DNA of 64,000 nt. It comes from Deltaproteobacteria bacterium (GTDB lineage: Bacteria; Desulfobacterota; Desulfuromonadia; Geobacterales; Geobacteraceae). The stretch is taken from positions 1-64,000 of the forward strand of contig SBEG01000006.1 in the NCBI GenBank assembly GCA_009668975.1, written 5' to 3'. The position numbers and the translations under genes are program-made. The notes below the pieces were generated by a model. The model had not been told where the DNA came from and ran no database searches. It saw only the letters and a program-made list of their open reading frames with translations. Position 1 is the first letter of the stretch. Each line of letters begins with the position of its first letter. Of this stretch, positions 38,513 through 48,500 are shown piece after piece.

Positions 38513-40651
38513 ATGGATTCGCACATCCTGATCAACCTCATTAACAACGCCGCCCTGCTTCTTGCCATGTGTCTCGTCTACGATGCCCTGTCGGCCAGAG
38601 AGGAACAGCTCAAACCAGGCATACGCCAGATCCTTTCCGGCACGATACTGGGCACCATCTGCATTGCTGTCATGCTGAACCCGCTGCATTGGCAGCAGGG
38701 GATCATCTTCGACACCCGTTCGGTACTCCTCTGCGTTGCGGGCCTCTTCTTCGCACCCCTTACCGCATTCACCACCATGATCATTGCCGTCGCCTACCGC
38801 ATTCACCTGGGCGGCAACGGCGTCTGGATGGGAGTAGCGGTCATTCTCGCCTCCGGCAGCATCGCCATGATCTGGAAATCCATGAAAAAGACCGGCCTGG
38901 AGGCCACCTCTCTGGCGGAACTCTATGTTCTGGGACTGATCGTTCACCTGGTGATGCTGGTACTCATGGCTTTACTGCCCGGCCCGATTGCCATGCAAAC
39001 CCTTGGACAAATTGGCATCCCGATACTGGTGGTCTATCCGGTGGCTACGGCTCTGCTGGGAAAGCTGATGGCCAACCGCCGGGCGCGGAATCAGGCGGAT
39101 GCGGCCCTCAAGGAAAGCGAAGAACGCTGGCAATACGCCCTTGAAGGAAGCGGCGACGGCGTGTGGGACCATGAGATTCAGACCGGAAAGGTTTTTTATT
39201 CCGACCAGTGGAAACGCATGCTCGGGTTTGCACGCAGCGAAATCGCGCACACTCCGGAATCATGGAAAGAGCTCATCCATCCTGAAGACCGGGAAAAAGT
39301 TCTGGAAGAACTGCACCGGCATCAACGTGGTGAATCCCCGGAGTATCTGGCGGAATACCGTATCAGGTGCAAAGACAATTCCTACAAATGGGTTTTGGCG
39401 CGGGGCAAGGTTACGGCACGCGACCAGCACGGGAACGCCCTCCGCATCGTCGGAACCCATACCGACATCACCGATCGAAGACTCCTCGAAGAACAGCTTC
39501 GCCAAGCCCAGAAGATGGAGGCTGTCGGTCAACTTGCGGGAGGTGTGGCGCACGACTTCAACAATATCCTCACCACCATCATCGGCCGGACCTACCTGCT
39601 CCAAAGCAAGCTGGGCGATCGTAAAGATTTGCTGGTCCATGCCGAGCAGGTGACCCTGGCCGCCGAAAGGGCAACGGCCCTTACCCAGGGACTTCTCTCC
39701 TTCAGCCGCGAGCAGGTTCTGGATCTGCGGCGGATCAGTCTTAACGAAACAGTTCGAAAAGCTTCAAACATTTTTTCACGGCTGGTCAGGGAAGATATCG
39801 AAATCAGCATTCAGCTTTCCGAAGAAAATCCGGTCATCTGCGCCGATGAAAGTCAAATTATCCAAGTGCTCATGAACCTGGTTACGAATGCACGGGATGC
39901 CATCGCAGGGCCAGGAACGATCGGGATAATCACGGAGGCGGTCGTCCTCGACCAATACCTGCCCATGACGACCGGTGGCCCTATCCCCCCCGGCAGCTAT
40001 GCTGCACTGTCCGTAACCGATACCGGCAGCGGGATGAACGGCGAGACGCAAAAGAGGATTTTCGAACCATTCTATACGACCAAGGAAGTCGGTAAAGGAA
40101 CAGGCCTGGGTCTGTCGGTCGTGTATGGTATCATTGAACGTCATAACGGCTATATCAGTGTCCAGAGCGATGCCGGCAAGGGCTCGACATTTTCCGTCTA
40201 TCTCACAGCACTTGCGGAACAATCGGAACCTCAACCAGTCAACGAGGCCTTGGTGATCCCGAAAGGCCGGGGGACAATCCTCCTGGCGGAAGACGAAAAC
40301 TCCGTCCGTCAGATGCTGAAAACGATTCTGACCGAAAACGGCTACCGGGTCATCGAAGCGGTGAATGGAGTCGATGCGGTTCTCAGGTTTTCCGAAAACC
40401 GCCATGCGATCGATCTGGTACTCCTTGACATGATCATGCCGAGAATGAACGGCCGGGAAGCCCGCGAAGAAATTCTAAAAACCCGCCGCGACGTAAAGGT
40501 GCTTTTCATGAGCGGTTATTCCGGTGAGATTCTTGGCGAAGGATCACTTGAACAGGAGGGTGTCGGTTTTATTCACAAACCGATCAATCCTCGCGAGATC
40601 ATCCGCCAACTGCAGGAAACCTTGCCGAAAAGGAACACGGAGAGCTCCTGA
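38513..40651 (+). CDS. Hybrid sensor kinase with 5TM-5TMR_LYT sensor, PAS and receiver
   Basis: Membrane sensor kinase, 712 residues from the ATG at 38513; a TTG four codons earlier is less likely. About six hydrophobic segments in the first 190 residues resemble the 5TM-5TMR_LYT module of LytS-type sensors. A PAS/PAC domain follows (about 200-325), then HisKA with [14 protein letters not shown], HATPase with DTGSGMN and [12 protein letters not shown], and a C-terminal receiver with [11 protein letters not shown]. An orphan; its partner is not adjacent. Confidence 0.9.
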   Translation: MDSHILINLINNAALLLAMCLVYDALSAREEQLKPGIRQILSGTILGTICIAVMLNPLHWQQGIIFDTRSVLLCVAGLFFAPLTAFTTMIIAVAYRIHLGGNGVWMGVAVILASGSIAMIWKSMKKTGLEATSLAELYVLGLIVHLVMLVLMALLPGPIAMQTLGQIGIPILVVYPVATALLGKLMANRRARNQADAALKESEERWQYALEGSGDGVWDHEIQTGKVFYSDQWKRMLGFARSEIAHTPESWKELIHPEDREKVLEELHRHQRGESPEYLAEYRIRCKDNSYKWVLARGKVTARDQHGNALRIVGTHTDITDRRLLEEQLRQAQKMEAVGQLAGGVAHDFNNILTTIIGRTYLLQSKLGDRKDLLVHAEQVTLAAERATALTQGLLSFSREQVLDLRRISLNETVRKASNIFSRLVREDIEISIQLSEENPVICADESQIIQVLMNLVTNARDAIAGPGTIGIITEAVVLDQYLPMTTGGPIPPGSYAALSVTDTGSGMNGETQKRIFEPFYTTKEVGKGTGLGLSVVYGIIERHNGYISVQSDAGKGSTFSVYLTALAEQSEPQPVNEALVIPKGRGTILLAEDENSVRQMLKTILTENGYRVIEAVNGVDAVLRFSENRHAIDLVLLDMIMPRMNGREAREEILKTRRDVKVLFMSGYSGEILGEGSLEQEGVGFIHKPINPREIIRQLQETLPKRNTESS

Positions 40652-40680
40652 GCAATTGGCACGCAAGGAATACCGCAGAC

Positions 40681-40715
40681 AAAAAAGGGGCTGCGATACC
40701 GCGCCGCAAGCCCCC
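40681..40715 (-). terminator. Terminator after the RRM protein gene
   Basis: On the minus strand GGGGCTTGCG pairs with CGCAGCCCC, with one unpaired base, followed by six T (complement of 40681-40686). Confidence 0.75.
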
Positions 40716-40753
40716 AACTTTTCCCATCGAGCGAAAAAATCTCACCCTTCCGG

Positions 40754-41077
40754 TTATTTCCGGCCCTGCCCAAAGCGGCCGCCGCCACCAGATTTCCCGC
40801 GATTTCCCTTGAATGTCTGCTCTTTCGGCTTCTGGGGCCGGGCGATGCTCACCGTCATCAGACGGTCTCCGAGCAAGGCACCATCCAGGGATTCGATTGC
40901 TTCCTTGAGTTCGTCCTCGTGTGCCATCCGCACATAGGCACACCCTTTTGAGGCACCGGTTTCGCTGTCGGTGATAATATGAACGGAGGTAACGGTTCCG
41001 GCCACGGCAAAAACGCGACGCAAGTCATCCTCGGTCATATCATACGATAAATTTCCCACATACAGCTCTTTCTTCAT
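40754..41077 (-). CDS. RRM-domain RNA-binding protein
   Basis: Small glycine-rich RNA-binding protein, 107 residues. One RRM fills residues 1-82, with RNP2 LYVGNLSY and RNP1 GCAYVRM (a variant of K/R-G-F/Y-x-F-V). A short basic glycine-rich tail follows. The start has AAAGGAG. Proteins of this type in cyanobacteria and Geobacter relatives are often cold-induced. Preceded on the same strand by ppk1 after a 216-base gap. Confidence 0.92.
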   Translation of the reverse strand: MKKELYVGNLSYDMTEDDLRRVFAVAGTVTSVHIITDSETGASKGCAYVRMAHEDELKEAIESLDGALLGDRLMTVSIARPQKPKEQTFKGNRGKSGGGGRFGQGRK

Positions 41078-41293
41078 CAAGTTCTCCTTTGGCCGAGTAT
41101 GTTTCCGCCTTTTCTCAAAAAAGAGGGGCACGGCTTTTACGCCGGATACATCCCCCTTTCCGCCTTTTTATCATACCTCGCCGTCCGCTTCCAGAGTAGC
41201 ACTAATTTCCCGGGACAACCTTTCAACTCTTTGACAGCCAGGTAAACTGCCTTTTTCTCCTGCTTCAAGGGAGAAACATATTCTAATTTTGCC

Positions 41294-43552
41294 TCAGCGC
41301 AGATTCCGCCCCCCGACCCCCTGGGTTTTTCTCTTCTTCAGTCGCGCCATCTTCTTCTGCCGTTTCGCGGCTAGTTCGACCAGAACCTCATGGCTCCCGC
41401 GCGGCGCCTCTCCCGGGGCGGGCATCCGCTGGACATAGGAACCGTCAGGCTGCATCTCCCAGGCACTCCGGTTGTCGTTGAGGTGTACGTCGAAAAGCGT
41501 GCGGATCTCCGCGCGCAGTTTGCGGTCTTCGACAGGGACCACCACTTCGACTCGCGCCTCCAGGTTCCTCTTCATGGCATCAGCGGAACCGATCAGGTAT
41601 TGTTCCTTGCCGCCATTCCGGAAATAGTAAATGCGGGAATGTTCGAGAAAACGTCCGACAATGCTGATTACCCGGATATTTTTCGAGACCCCGGGCAAGC
41701 CGGGACGCAAGCGGCAGGTATCGCGGATGATGAGATCGACCTTGACCCCTGCCTGGGCTGCCCGGTAGAGCGCCTGGACGATATCCGCATCCTCCAGGGC
41801 ATTCATCTTGAACTGAATCAGACCCGGCCTCTTTTCGGAATGGAGGCGAATCTCCCGCTCGATTCCCGTCAGCAGGGCCTTTTTCAAAAACTTCGGCGCC
41901 GGCAGCATCTTCTCATACTTGCGCCGCGGCGTGTAGCCGGTCGTCAGGTAATTGAAGAGTTCCGTGGCATCCTGGCCGATCGCCTCGTTGCAGGTCAACA
42001 AGCCAAAGTCAGTGTAGATGCGCGCCGTAACCGCATGATAATTGCCGGTTCCGACATGGACGTAGCGACGGATGCCGTCATAATCCTGCCGGACCACGAG
42101 GATCACCTTGCAGTGAGTCTTGAGGCCGACCACACCATAGGTGACATGGATGCCCGCCTCCTCCATGCGTGTGGCGAGCGCAATGTTGGTTGCCTCGTCG
42201 AAGCGGGCCTTCAACTCCACGGCCACCGCCACCTGTTTACCGTTCTGCGCGGCATGAATCAGGCCATCGATGATCCTGCTCTGGCGGGAAGTGCGGTACA
42301 AGGTCATCTTGATGGCACGGACCTTCGGGTCGTCCGCCGCCTCGTGAAGGAAACGCTCCACGGAGCTGGAAAACGATTCGTAAGGATGGTGCAGGAGTAC
42401 CGACCCGGCATCCCGGATGATATGGAAAATATTGCGCTGACTCTGGAGCAGCGGGTGGTCGATGGGAAAATGGGGCGGATCGCGCAGTTCGGGATATTCC
42501 AGCGCAGCAATCTCCATCAGATCGCGCATGGCCATCATCCCCTCCACCTCGAACACGTCCGCGGCCTCATCCAGGGCCAGTTCCGCTGCCAGCATGCCGC
42601 GCCGAACCGGGTCCATGCCCTTCCTGATCTCGAGACGCACGATCGGGGCGAATTTCCGGTCCTGCAGCTCCGATTCGATCATTGCCATCAGGTCATCGGC
42701 CTGCTCCTCGTTTTTTTCCGTATTGGCATTGCGGGTTACCCGGAAAAACTCGCAGCAGAACACCTGCATCCCTGGAAAAAGCAGATCCAGGTTGTGGTGC
42801 ATGAGATCTTCCAGCAGCACGAACCGGTCAGCCGTGCCAACCCGGATCAGCCGTGCGATCCCCGCGCCCACCGGCACCTTGACTCTTGCCAGGGAAACCT
42901 CTTTCTCTCTCGGGTAGCGCAGCGTCACCAACAGGTTGAGGGAAAGATTGGAGATAAAGGGAAACGGGTGGGCCGGGTCAATAGATTGCGGGGTGATGAG
43001 CGGGAAGATGTTACGCAGATAATACTGGCGCAGCTGTTTTTTTTCCGCGGCGGAAAGTTCGGCGTAGACCTGCAGGTCGATCCCTTTTTTCTTCAAGAGC
43101 CCAAGAATCGCCGGCAGCACATCCTGCTTGGCTTTCTCCAGTTCCCGCACCCTTGCGTAACTCTCGTCGATCTGCTGCCGGGGTGTGCGTCCGTCAACGG
43201 TAAGCAGCCTGATCCCGGCGCCATGCTGCTGTTTCAGGCCGCCAATCCGTTTCATGAAGAACTCGTCAAGATTGGAACTGACAATCGCGACAAATTTCAA
43301 CCGTTCCAGAAGCGGAGTCCTGTCATCCTCGGCCTCATGCAGCACGCGCCAGTTGAATTCGAGCCAGGTCAGCTCCCGGTTCAGATAGAGGGAGGGCGCC
43401 GAGAGCGCCACGGGAGTTGCGGACGTTTTACGAACTGCAGATTTGACGCTCTTTTTCAGGCGCGCGGGGGCGGTTTCCTTCGCTTGTACCTGCGAGCTGT
43501 CCCTAGCCGCGGCACCGGCTACGACAGGCAGTATTTCATCTTGTTCAGACAT
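41294..43552 (-). CDS. ppk1: Polyphosphate kinase 1
   Basis: Makes polyphosphate from ATP, reversibly. 752 residues from the ATG at 43552. After a 50-residue basic leader (SARLKKSVKSAVRKT), the core begins LYLNRELTWLEFNWRVL. The catalytic His lies in HVGTGNYHAVTARIYTDFG, and a second conserved His is in GRFLEHSRIYYF. The extra lysine-rich N- and C-terminal tails are unusual relative to E. coli Ppk. A PPK2-family gene is also in this window (58.9 kb). Confidence 0.94.
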   Translation of the reverse strand: MSEQDEILPVVAGAAARDSSQVQAKETAPARLKKSVKSAVRKTSATPVALSAPSLYLNRELTWLEFNWRVLHEAEDDRTPLLERLKFVAIVSSNLDEFFMKRIGGLKQQHGAGIRLLTVDGRTPRQQIDESYARVRELEKAKQDVLPAILGLLKKKGIDLQVYAELSAAEKKQLRQYYLRNIFPLITPQSIDPAHPFPFISNLSLNLLVTLRYPREKEVSLARVKVPVGAGIARLIRVGTADRFVLLEDLMHHNLDLLFPGMQVFCCEFFRVTRNANTEKNEEQADDLMAMIESELQDRKFAPIVRLEIRKGMDPVRRGMLAAELALDEAADVFEVEGMMAMRDLMEIAALEYPELRDPPHFPIDHPLLQSQRNIFHIIRDAGSVLLHHPYESFSSSVERFLHEAADDPKVRAIKMTLYRTSRQSRIIDGLIHAAQNGKQVAVAVELKARFDEATNIALATRMEEAGIHVTYGVVGLKTHCKVILVVRQDYDGIRRYVHVGTGNYHAVTARIYTDFGLLTCNEAIGQDATELFNYLTTGYTPRRKYEKMLPAPKFLKKALLTGIEREIRLHSEKRPGLIQFKMNALEDADIVQALYRAAQAGVKVDLIIRDTCRLRPGLPGVSKNIRVISIVGRFLEHSRIYYFRNGGKEQYLIGSADAMKRNLEARVEVVVPVEDRKLRAEIRTLFDVHLNDNRSAWEMQPDGSYVQRMPAPGEAPRGSHEVLVELAAKRQKKMARLKKRKTQGVGGRNLR

Positions 43553-43681
43553 CCGGTTCTCCGTCACGAGTGATAATGCTTCTGGTGGCTTCAGTATACC
43601 ACAGAGTGGTGGCAGAGGCGGCTTTGGAATAACTTTGACAGTAGGTGACAAGGTAAAGGCAATTTCTCTGCTTACAGCCAG

Positions 43682-46555
43682 CTACAAGACCCGGTTCAAC
43701 ACCTGGGAAAGTTCATCGATCCGATACGGCTTGATCAGAAAACCGGCAAAACCATAGGCATGGTAGTTGGCCATCACCGGATCGTTGGAATAGCCGCTGG
43801 AAACGATCAGCCGTGCCTCCCGGTCAAGTTCCAGGATCCGCTGCGCAGCTTCCAGCCCACCCATTTTCCCCGGGATGGTAAGGTCCATAATGACCGCATC
43901 AGGCCGGCATCCCTCCCTAATCCTTATGCGATACAACTCTATCAGTTCTTCACCGTCGGAACAGGATTCGACCCGGCAGCCGATCAGCCGCAGCATATCT
44001 TCCGACAGTTCACGGATCGGCAGCTCGTCATCCATTACTAGGATGAAAGCCCCGGCAAGGGAAACAGTTCGGAATGAATCGTCCTCCGGAACAGGGAATA
44101 CCCCCTCCTTCTCCGGAGAAGCCGGGAGATAGATCCGGAAAGTTGTGCCATCACCGAGACGAGAAGAAACCAGCACCTGACCCTGATGCTTCCTGACAAT
44201 GGAATACAGCGCCGTCAGGCCGAGGCCGCTGCCCGCCTCTTTGGTAGTGAAATAGGGATCGAAAATCTTGTCGAGGTATTCGGAAGCTATTCCGGTCCCC
44301 TGGTCAATAACGGAAATCAGCAGGTAGTCCCCCGCGTCCAGGGGAGGCACTTCGGCGGGTGAAAGCCGGCAATTACCCGCCTCCACCCGGACAGTTCCGC
44401 CGCCGGGCATCGCCTGACCGGCATTGATAATGAGATTATTGAAAACCTGGCAGAGTTGCCCCTCATCCGCCTCCAGCGGCCAGAGATCCTCTGCCATATC
44501 AAGTTCAAGGGCAACATTGGAGCCGCGCAGGGCAAAAAATGTTGTGTCCCGCAGCACCGGCCGGAGGTCGAGAAGTTTTTTCACCGGCTCGCCGCCGCGC
44601 GAGAAGGTCAGCAACTGGCAGGTCAGGCCGGTTGTCTGGCTAATAGCCTTTTCACAGCGGCTCAGCCTCTCCTGCAGCGGATGACCCTCCGGCAGTTCTT
44701 CCCGCATCAGGGAAATATTTCCCAAGACACCGGTCAGGAGATTATTGAAATCATGGGCGATCCCCCCAGCCAGCACCCCAAGGGACTCGAGCTTCTGCGC
44801 CTTGACCAGTTCCTCCTGCCTTTTCTTCCGTTCGCTGATATCCCGGGCAACAACCTGCAGGGCTTTTTCACCGTGATAGATGAAGGCGACAGACGAGACC
44901 TCCACCTGAAACGGAACCCCATCGGCACGGAGAAAAACTTCCTCGACAGGGGGATTGAAACTGTCCTGCTCAAAAGCGCTTTTGATCCGGTTCGCGACAA
45001 ATTCCCGGCAGTCAGGATGAACGAAATCCAGTGCTTCCCTGCCGTAAAGGTCCTCCGGGCGCTCAACGCCGAGCAGCCGTGCCCCGTGGGAATTGGCAAA
45101 CACCAGCTTTCCGCCGGTATGAATGTAGATCGCCTCGGGAAACAGCTCGACCAGACCACGGTAGCGTGCCTCACTGGCGCGCAACTCCTCCTCGGTCCGT
45201 TTCCGCTCCGTGATGTCGCGCCCGATGCCCAGGACGCCGATCAGTGCCCCCCGGGTATCGTACATCGGCGTCTTGATCGTCTCCAGCAGGGCGCGGTGGC
45301 CATCGTCGGCAAAGGTGATCCATTCCTCATTGCTGGACGGCTTCCCCGCCGTCATGGCCTTTCGATCATGCTCGACAAAGAAATCGGCAAGCTCTTTCTC
45401 AACAAAATCGTAATCGGTTTTTCCGATGATGTCAGCTTCCTTGGCACCGAAAAAACGTTCAAACATCTGATTGCAGGAGAGATAGACGCCATTCTGGTCC
45501 TTCAACCAGACCAGGTCGGGAAGAGCCTGCACCAAGCTGCGCAGACGATCTTCACTGGCACGCAGTTCCTCCTCGGCCCGCTTGCGCTCCGAAATGTCAA
45601 AGAAATAGCCGAAGGAGAGCTCCTCACCCCGGTGGACCAGATAGTTGGTCGTCACCTCGACCGGCACCAGTTTCCCGGAAGCGACTCGATGCTGGGTCTC
45701 GAAGCGCATCGGCTGCCCGTTTTTCAATTGCTGCCAGGCAAGTTCGAGGGACACCATGTCAAAATCAGGGTCCCAATCCGGAATGCTTTTCTGCAGCAGC
45801 TCTTCGAGAGTCATGCCGTAATGGGCACAGGCCGCCTGGTTTGCATAAACCATGCGCCAGTTCTGACGGTGGCTGAGAACATAGACCGGGTCGCGGGAAG
45901 TCTCGACAAGTTTCTTGAAAAAAGCTACTTCCTCTTCGATTTTTTTTCGCTCGGAAATATCACGCACTAACGTAATAACCAGCTCTTCACCGTTGATCTC
46001 AGCTTTCTGCATACTGATATCAGCCCAGAACAAGGTACCGTCCCTTTTCCGGACAACAAGGTCCAGCAGCTGTGGAAGCCCATTGGCTGCCTGGGCCAGC
46101 CGTGCCATCGGCTCTGAATCCGAAGAAGAACCTTCGTCAGAGCATATTTCCCGGAGGGTGAGCGACAGCGCTTCCGTACGGCAAAATCCGAAAAGGTCAC
46201 AGGCGGTGCGATTGACATCGGCAATCCTGCCCGTCACCGGAACCAGAATAAGAACCGCCTCCAGCATATTGTCATAGATTGCCTGAAAACGCTCTTCACT
46301 TGCAGCGATGCGCCGGTTCGCCTGGGTCAGAAGTTGAACATGGCGGGCAATGAGGTAATAAAGGAGCACCGCAGTGGTAACGACAAAAAGCAGCCCCTTG
46401 TAGATAGCAATCTGCGTCATCAGGGCGGAGTCATGGATGAACCAGCCAAGCACGGTGTCGGAACAGAATATCCACAGGGCGCCGAAAATGCCATAGACCG
46501 CCACGATTCGAAACGCTGCCTTTCGATCTATTCTGGCAGTTTTCTCGTTTTTCAC
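43682..46555 (-). CDS. Hybrid sensor kinase with four PAS domains
   Basis: 957 residues. Two N-terminal hydrophobic segments (about 15-35 and 50-70) anchor it. Four PAS domains follow, opening near RFQAIYDNMLEAV, FKKLVETSRDPVY, RLRSLVQALPDLVW and RYRGLVELFPEAIY. HisKA has GGIAHDFNNLLTGV, HATPase has DQGTGIA and GSGLGLTALYSIV, and a C-terminal receiver has MDLTIPGKMGG. It faces away from the radical SAM/PKS genes and has no adjacent partner. Confidence 0.92.
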   Translation of the reverse strand: MKNEKTARIDRKAAFRIVAVYGIFGALWIFCSDTVLGWFIHDSALMTQIAIYKGLLFVVTTAVLLYYLIARHVQLLTQANRRIAASEERFQAIYDNMLEAVLILVPVTGRIADVNRTACDLFGFCRTEALSLTLREICSDEGSSSDSEPMARLAQAANGLPQLLDLVVRKRDGTLFWADISMQKAEINGEELVITLVRDISERKKIEEEVAFFKKLVETSRDPVYVLSHRQNWRMVYANQAACAHYGMTLEELLQKSIPDWDPDFDMVSLELAWQQLKNGQPMRFETQHRVASGKLVPVEVTTNYLVHRGEELSFGYFFDISERKRAEEELRASEDRLRSLVQALPDLVWLKDQNGVYLSCNQMFERFFGAKEADIIGKTDYDFVEKELADFFVEHDRKAMTAGKPSSNEEWITFADDGHRALLETIKTPMYDTRGALIGVLGIGRDITERKRTEEELRASEARYRGLVELFPEAIYIHTGGKLVFANSHGARLLGVERPEDLYGREALDFVHPDCREFVANRIKSAFEQDSFNPPVEEVFLRADGVPFQVEVSSVAFIYHGEKALQVVARDISERKKRQEELVKAQKLESLGVLAGGIAHDFNNLLTGVLGNISLMREELPEGHPLQERLSRCEKAISQTTGLTCQLLTFSRGGEPVKKLLDLRPVLRDTTFFALRGSNVALELDMAEDLWPLEADEGQLCQVFNNLIINAGQAMPGGGTVRVEAGNCRLSPAEVPPLDAGDYLLISVIDQGTGIASEYLDKIFDPYFTTKEAGSGLGLTALYSIVRKHQGQVLVSSRLGDGTTFRIYLPASPEKEGVFPVPEDDSFRTVSLAGAFILVMDDELPIRELSEDMLRLIGCRVESCSDGEELIELYRIRIREGCRPDAVIMDLTIPGKMGGLEAAQRILELDREARLIVSSGYSNDPVMANYHAYGFAGFLIKPYRIDELSQVLNRVL

Positions 46556-47018
46556 TATTTCTCCTTCTTCAGTCGTCGTTGGCGGTCGGCACGCCAGAAA
46601 AACGGCTTGGCGTGTATTTGTAGCTGGCAGTATATCGGATTAATAGACAAGAAACCAGCAGCTTCCGTGGATCCTTGCATGTTCGGAGGTGATGAAAGTG
46701 TCGAAAAAATAGCAGGTTGAGTTCTTATTGGGCACTTCAGCCGTTTTTGTGAATAAAGTTTTCCGCCCTGGGAAGAAATTGCCAAAGGGTAATAAAACAC
46801 CCGCTTGCAAACCGCCGGAACAAAGCTACCATTGAAGACTTGAATCCTGCAGCTCGCTATGTCCGGAAAAAATCTCATGGCAGAAAAAATAACGGAACCG
46901 GCCACCAAAAAAAGGTTGTGGCGCAGCAAATCCACCATATTTGGATCTTCTTCGCACCGCCAAACCCGTTTATGACTGACATTCCTGCATTGACTCAGCC
47001 CACGTGGGGGATTGGACA
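46556..47018. other. 463-base intergenic region before the radical SAM gene
   Basis: No gene is supported on either strand. It separates the divergent kinase and radical SAM genes. A stretch near 46815-46850 faintly recalls a GEMM riboswitch (GCAAACC, CAAAGCTACC) but lacks its other parts, so I do not call one. Confidence 0.4.
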
Positions 47019-48434
47019 TTGAAAATACTGCTCCTGGCCATGCCTGATGCTGCTAATAATTTTCACCGGATTATCAAGGTACCCAACCTCGGTCTCTGTT
47101 CCATTGCCGCTCATCTCACTCTCCACCAGGTCAGGATTGTCGATCTGGTGCTGGTCCATAAAAATATCCGCTCCTGGCTGAAGAAATTATTGGGAGAATT
47201 CCGCCCCGATCTGATCGGCATCAGCAGCATGAGTTTTCAGTATAAAAGCGCCCTGGAAGTGATGGCAATTTCCCGCGAGTGTCTACCGGGGGTAAAAATC
47301 GTAGTGGGCGGTTACCATGCGAGTCTCTCCTATGAACAGCTTTGTGCAGGAGATGCGCCACTCTTCGATTATCTTGTGCGCGGCGAAGGGGAGCAGGCTT
47401 TTCCCGCCCTGGTGGAAGCCATGGAAGGTGCACGGGAATTCGCAACCGTGCCGGGGTTGTCCTGGCGCCGGAAAGGAACCTTTGTTCACAACCCGGCCGG
47501 CGAACTTCTGGATGTTCAGCAACTGCACTTGCCGAACAGGGATGTCCGGGTCCTGGACCATTTCAGCTATTTTGACAGAAAGATGGACTGTGTCGAAACG
47601 TCGCGCGGATGTACCATGACGTGCACCTTTTGCTCCATTACCGGAATGTACGGCTCAAGCTTTCGCTGCTATGCCATCGATCGGGTCATCGCCGACCTGA
47701 AAGAGCTGAAGAGGCGAGGGACGGAAACCGTGCTGCTGGTGGACGACAATATTACCCTGGATGCCGCCCGGTTCAGGCAGATTGCGGAAGCCATTGTGGA
47801 GCATGGCTTGAACAGCATGGAATACCTGGTCCAGGCCTCGGTTGCCGGTATTGTCAGCGATCCGGAACTGATCCCGGCGTTGGCCCGGGCCAATTTCAGC
47901 ATGGTTTTTCTCGGCATTGAAGCCGTTCAGACGAAAAACCTTCAGCTCTTTCAAAAAGGGGACATCCGGGACAGAACGGAGCAGGCGGTCAATCTGCTGC
48001 GCACGCATGGAATTGCCGTCATGGGCGGCTTCATCATCGGCACACCCGATGACAACAGGGAGGATATCCGGGAGGTTTTTCGTGTTGCCAGTAAGCTCAG
48101 GATCGACCTTCCCTATGTTCAATGCGTCACTCCGTATCCCGGCACCCGGATTCGGGAAGAGTTGCTTGAAGCCGGCCTGGTAACCAACCCTGATGACCTG
48201 AGCAGATATACCGGCGTAATCTGCAATGTCAGAACCCGCACCCTGACGAACCGGCAGCTCAATCGCCTCATGAATTGGGAAAACATCAAGATCTTTTTCA
48301 GTCCGTCACTGTTCAAGGGGAACTATTTCGTCAGAAAAAGAGAAAAAGGGGCACTGAAGGTTCTGTTGAACACCTTTGATTTTTTCAGGGGCTGGCTGCT
48401 CGGGGACCAGTTCCGATCACGGCACAGATTTTAG
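47019..48434 (+). CDS. Radical SAM protein with N-terminal cobalamin-binding-like domain
   Basis: Predicted radical SAM enzyme, 471 residues. The [4Fe-4S] motif is C198-x3-C202-x2-C205 (RGCTMTCTFCS). The N-terminal 140 residues look like the Rossmann-type B12-binding domain of BchE-like enzymes (IVVGGYHAS, LVRGEGEQAF) but lack a clear DxHxxG His ligand. I place the start at TTG 47019, nine bases after GGGGG, because KILLLAMPD aligns with related starts; a GTG at 47004 is possible. It is 66 bases upstream of a type III polyketide synthase, so it probably modifies that product. Confidence 0.85.
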   Translation: MKILLLAMPDAANNFHRIIKVPNLGLCSIAAHLTLHQVRIVDLVLVHKNIRSWLKKLLGEFRPDLIGISSMSFQYKSALEVMAISRECLPGVKIVVGGYHASLSYEQLCAGDAPLFDYLVRGEGEQAFPALVEAMEGAREFATVPGLSWRRKGTFVHNPAGELLDVQQLHLPNRDVRVLDHFSYFDRKMDCVETSRGCTMTCTFCSITGMYGSSFRCYAIDRVIADLKELKRRGTETVLLVDDNITLDAARFRQIAEAIVEHGLNSMEYLVQASVAGIVSDPELIPALARANFSMVFLGIEAVQTKNLQLFQKGDIRDRTEQAVNLLRTHGIAVMGGFIIGTPDDNREDIREVFRVASKLRIDLPYVQCVTPYPGTRIREELLEAGLVTNPDDLSRYTGVICNVRTRTLTNRQLNRLMNWENIKIFFSPSLFKGNYFVRKREKGALKVLLNTFDFFRGWLLGDQFRSRHRF

Positions 48435-48500
48435 CGGCGCACTCTACACACGACAACGAGCTGATTCGGCGAAAATAATTTCTTGGCAGACAGGGGAAAA

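Noticed and set aside
41390..43573. A 727-codon open frame on the plus strand opposite ppk1
   Set aside because: It mirrors the ppk1 coding frame, has no recognisable domain and a composition typical of an antisense shadow; ppk1 itself has full motifs.
44456..45970. A 504-codon open frame opposite the four-PAS kinase
   Set aside because: Antisense shadow of a well-supported kinase gene; no ribosome site and no protein features.
46805..46870. GEMM (c-di-GMP) riboswitch-like words GCAAACC and CAAAGCTACC
   Set aside because: The stem between the two words and the tetraloop-receptor half are missing, so the fold cannot form.
46555..47019. A 154-codon minus-strand frame in the gap before the radical SAM gene
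   Set aside because: No domain, no ribosome site; probably chance in an intergenic stretch.
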